Assembly (NCBI GenBank): GCA_016286835.1
Contig: JAEEUD010000013.1
Coordinates: 1 to 14,132, forward strand
Source of the DNA: Pyramidobacter sp.
GTDB lineage: Bacteria; Synergistota; Synergistia; Synergistales; Dethiosulfovibrionaceae
Direction of reading: 5' to 3'
DNA length: 14,132 nucleotides
The notes under the pieces: generated by a model
Told to the model about the DNA's origin: nothing
What the model saw: the letters and a program-made list of their open reading frames with translations, nothing else
Database searches by the model: none
Shown here: one piece after another, positions 12,664 to 14,132 of the stretch
Position numbering within the stretch: the stretch's first letter is position 1
Layout: each line of letters opens with the position of its first letter
Made by a program: the position numbers and the translations under genes

Positions 12664-13350
12664 TTATGACTGCTGCAGTGTTTCCAGCGCCCTCTTTGCC
12701 GCGCCCTGTTCGGCAAGCTTGCGGCTGGGGCCGGTGCCGCGGGCCAGTTCTTCGCCGCCGCGCAGCACGCGCACGGTGAAGGTGGGTTCGTGCTCGGGAC
12801 CTTCGCGGCCCAGCAGTTCATAGCGGGGCGTTTCGCCGCCGCCTTCCTGGCAGTGCTGCTGCAAGGCGGTCTTGGCATCGAGCTGCGGGGGGCGTTTGCA
12901 GTCCGCAGGACGGGAGGCGACGAACGACTTTACGGCGTCGAGCCCGCCGTCAAGGTACAGCGCGCCGATGACGGCTTCAACGGCGTCGCCGATCATGTTG
13001 TCGGTGACGCTGTCGCGGGCGCCTTTGCCGGCACGAAGCAATGTGTCCACGCCGATCGCGCGTCCCCACGCAGTGAGCGCTTCCTCGCGCACAAGCGACG
13101 ATCTCTCGCGCGTCAGGTCGCCCTCTTTGGCACCGGCACGCGTTTTGAACAACTGTTCGCTGATGATCAGTTCCAGCACGGCATCGCCAAGAAACTCAAG
13201 GCGTTCGTTCCACCCCGGCAGTCCCAGTTCGTGCGCGTACGATGAGTGAGTGAGCGCTTCGTCAAGAAGAGCCGGATCGGCAAATTCATGTCCGATCCGG
13301 CTCATAAAATCACGCAGCGAGGCAATCCGCGCGCGTTCTCGTTCGTTCAT
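12664..13350 (-). CDS. rnc: Ribonuclease III
   Basis: A 228-residue endonuclease for double-stranded RNA (rRNA and mRNA processing). The RNase III signature NERLEFLGDAVLE (48-60) carries Glu49, Glu52 and Asp56, and the second acidic set is in IGDAVEA (120-126, Asp122 and Glu125). A double-stranded RNA-binding domain fills about 158-225, ending with GPSRKLAEQGAAKRAL. Length is normal. The ATG at 13350 shares one base with the fabF stop (TGATG), giving translational coupling. A longer frame to 13470 would run inside fabF with an arginine-rich, meaningless extension and is rejected. The order fabF-rnc is common in bacteria. Confidence 0.95.
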   Translation of the reverse strand: MNERERARIASLRDFMSRIGHEFADPALLDEALTHSSYAHELGLPGWNERLEFLGDAVLELIISEQLFKTRAGAKEGDLTRERSSLVREEALTAWGRAIGVDTLLRAGKGARDSVTDNMIGDAVEAVIGALYLDGGLDAVKSFVASRPADCKRPPQLDAKTALQQHCQEGGGETPRYELLGREGPEHEPTFTVRVLRGGEELARGTGPSRKLAEQGAAKRALETLQQS

Positions 13351-14132
13351 CACGCTTCGTACTTCTGCAAGGCGAGCACGCCGTTGTGGCCGCCGAAACC
13401 GAAGTTGTTGACGAGGATGCGGCGCACGTTGGCGTCGTACTTCGTCTCGGCGACGACGTTGACGTTGCACTCGGGGTCGGGCGTGTCGTAGTTGCGGGTC
13501 TTGTGGACGATACCCTGGTCAAAGGCCTGGAGCGATGCACACACGGCAACTGCGCCGGCCGCGCCGAGGGTGTGTCCGAAAAGCGACTTGGTAGAAGTAA
13601 CCAGCGTCTGAGACGCCTTGTCGCCGAGCAGGTTGTTGATGGCCCGGCTCTCCATGATCTCGTTGAGATGGGTGGACGTGCCGTGAGCGTTGACGAGATC
13701 GACACCGTCCCAGCCGGACTGGCGCATGGCGATCTCCATCGCGCGGGTCGCGCCGACGCCTTCGGGATCGGGAGCGGTCAGGTGATAAGCGTCGCACGTC
13801 GCGCCGTAGCCGGTGAGCTCGCCGTAGATGTGCGCGCCGCGCTTTTTGGCATGCTCAAGCTCTTCGAGCACGACGACGCCGGCGCCCTCGGCAACGACGA
13901 AGCCGCAGCGGTCCTTGTCGAACGGGCGCGAGGCGTGCTCGGGGTCGTCGTTGTGGGTGGAGCACAGGGCCTTCATCGACGCGAATCCGGCCACGGTCAG
14001 GCCCATGACGCAGGCTTCCGCACCGCCGGCCAGCATCACGTCGGCATCACCGCGCTGAATGGCATAGCCGGCTTCGCCGATGCTGTTGATCGACGAGGCG
14101 CAGGCGGTGACGAGGCACATGTTGGGGCCCTT
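13350..14132 (-). CDS. fabF: Beta-ketoacyl-ACP synthase II, C-terminal part (runs off right edge)
   Basis: The frame is open from the right edge to a TGA at 13350-13352, giving the last 260 residues of about 410. It is the condensing enzyme that elongates acyl-ACP with malonyl-ACP in fatty acid synthesis. Counting from the edge, the nucleophile is Cys11 (TACASS), the catalytic histidine is His150 (NAHGTST), Lys182 is in STKSLFGH and His187 follows. The DAYHLTAPDPEG segment and the NNFGFGGHN C-terminal block are typical of FabF. The true start lies outside the window; the ATG at 14120 is internal. The stop overlaps the rnc ATG by one base. Confidence 0.95.
   Translation of the reverse strand, partial: KGPNMCLVTACASSINSIGEAGYAIQRGDADVMLAGGAEACVMGLTVAGFASMKALCSTHNDDPEHASRPFDKDRCGFVVAEGAGVVVLEELEHAKKRGAHIYGELTGYGATCDAYHLTAPDPEGVGATRAMEIAMRQSGWDGVDLVNAHGTSTHLNEIMESRAINNLLGDKASQTLVTSTKSLFGHTLGAAGAVAVCASLQAFDQGIVHKTRNYDTPDPECNVNVVAETKYDANVRRILVNNFGFGGHNGVLALQKYEA

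Noticed and set aside
12543..12878. 111-codon minus-strand frame across the rnc end
   Set aside because: Alternate frame of rnc running through its terminator. Cys/Ala/Pro-rich and without motifs.
13351..13470. N-terminal extension of RNase III to 13470
   Set aside because: Arg-rich out-of-frame reading of fabF. The ATG at 13350 couples neatly with the fabF stop.

Overview
This 14.1 kb window is a GC-rich stretch of ordinary-looking bacterial chromosome, densely packed with genes. No tRNA, rRNA, CRISPR array, insertion sequence or prophage was found. Anaerobic metabolism (a ferredoxin-linked, branched-chain-type 2-oxoacid oxidoreductase), the housekeeping order fabF-rnc, and high GC with long antisense shadow frames suggest an anaerobic amino-acid fermenter. 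A member of the Synergistota (Pyramidobacter-like) fits best. That assignment is recall-based inference; no database search was run.

Left block (1-5394, minus strand). Read in the direction of transcription, an operon starts with a P-loop ATPase that uses a GTG start. It continues with the four subunits of a 2-oxoacid:ferredoxin oxidoreductase (delta ferredoxin, alpha, beta, gamma) and ends with a Nudix ADP-ribose pyrophosphatase whose ATG directly follows the gamma stop codon. A hairpin terminator follows. Next come a Xer tyrosine recombinase and the start of a purine nucleoside phosphorylase that runs off the left edge. Upstream of the operon, 5395-5838 is an AT-rich gap with a possible promoter and palindrome, plus a strong terminator for the next block.

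Middle block (5839-7925, minus strand). A helical protein of unknown function is followed by peptide deformylase (def) and methionyl-tRNA formyltransferase (fmt). The last two overlap by 4 bases and act in the same N-formyl-methionine cycle.

Right block (8039-12331, plus strand). A control region (about 7926-8038) with two oppositely directed TATAAT hexamers flanking a perfect palindrome separates the middle and right blocks. The right block encodes a D-isomer 2-hydroxyacid dehydrogenase, exonuclease III, a degenerate prolyl-tRNA synthetase paralogue, a small membrane-anchored coiled-coil protein and a small helical cytosolic protein. The paralogue keeps an apparently intact YbaK-type editing domain but seems to have lost the class II catalytic motifs. 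It is the most interesting item here.

Far right (12664-14132, minus strand). The 3' part of fabF (beta-ketoacyl-ACP synthase II) overlaps rnc (RNase III) by one base, with a terminator after rnc. The convergent gap 12332-12663 holds a palindromic repeat, a 16-bp-stem terminator and a degenerate octamer repeat also seen at 9807-9879.
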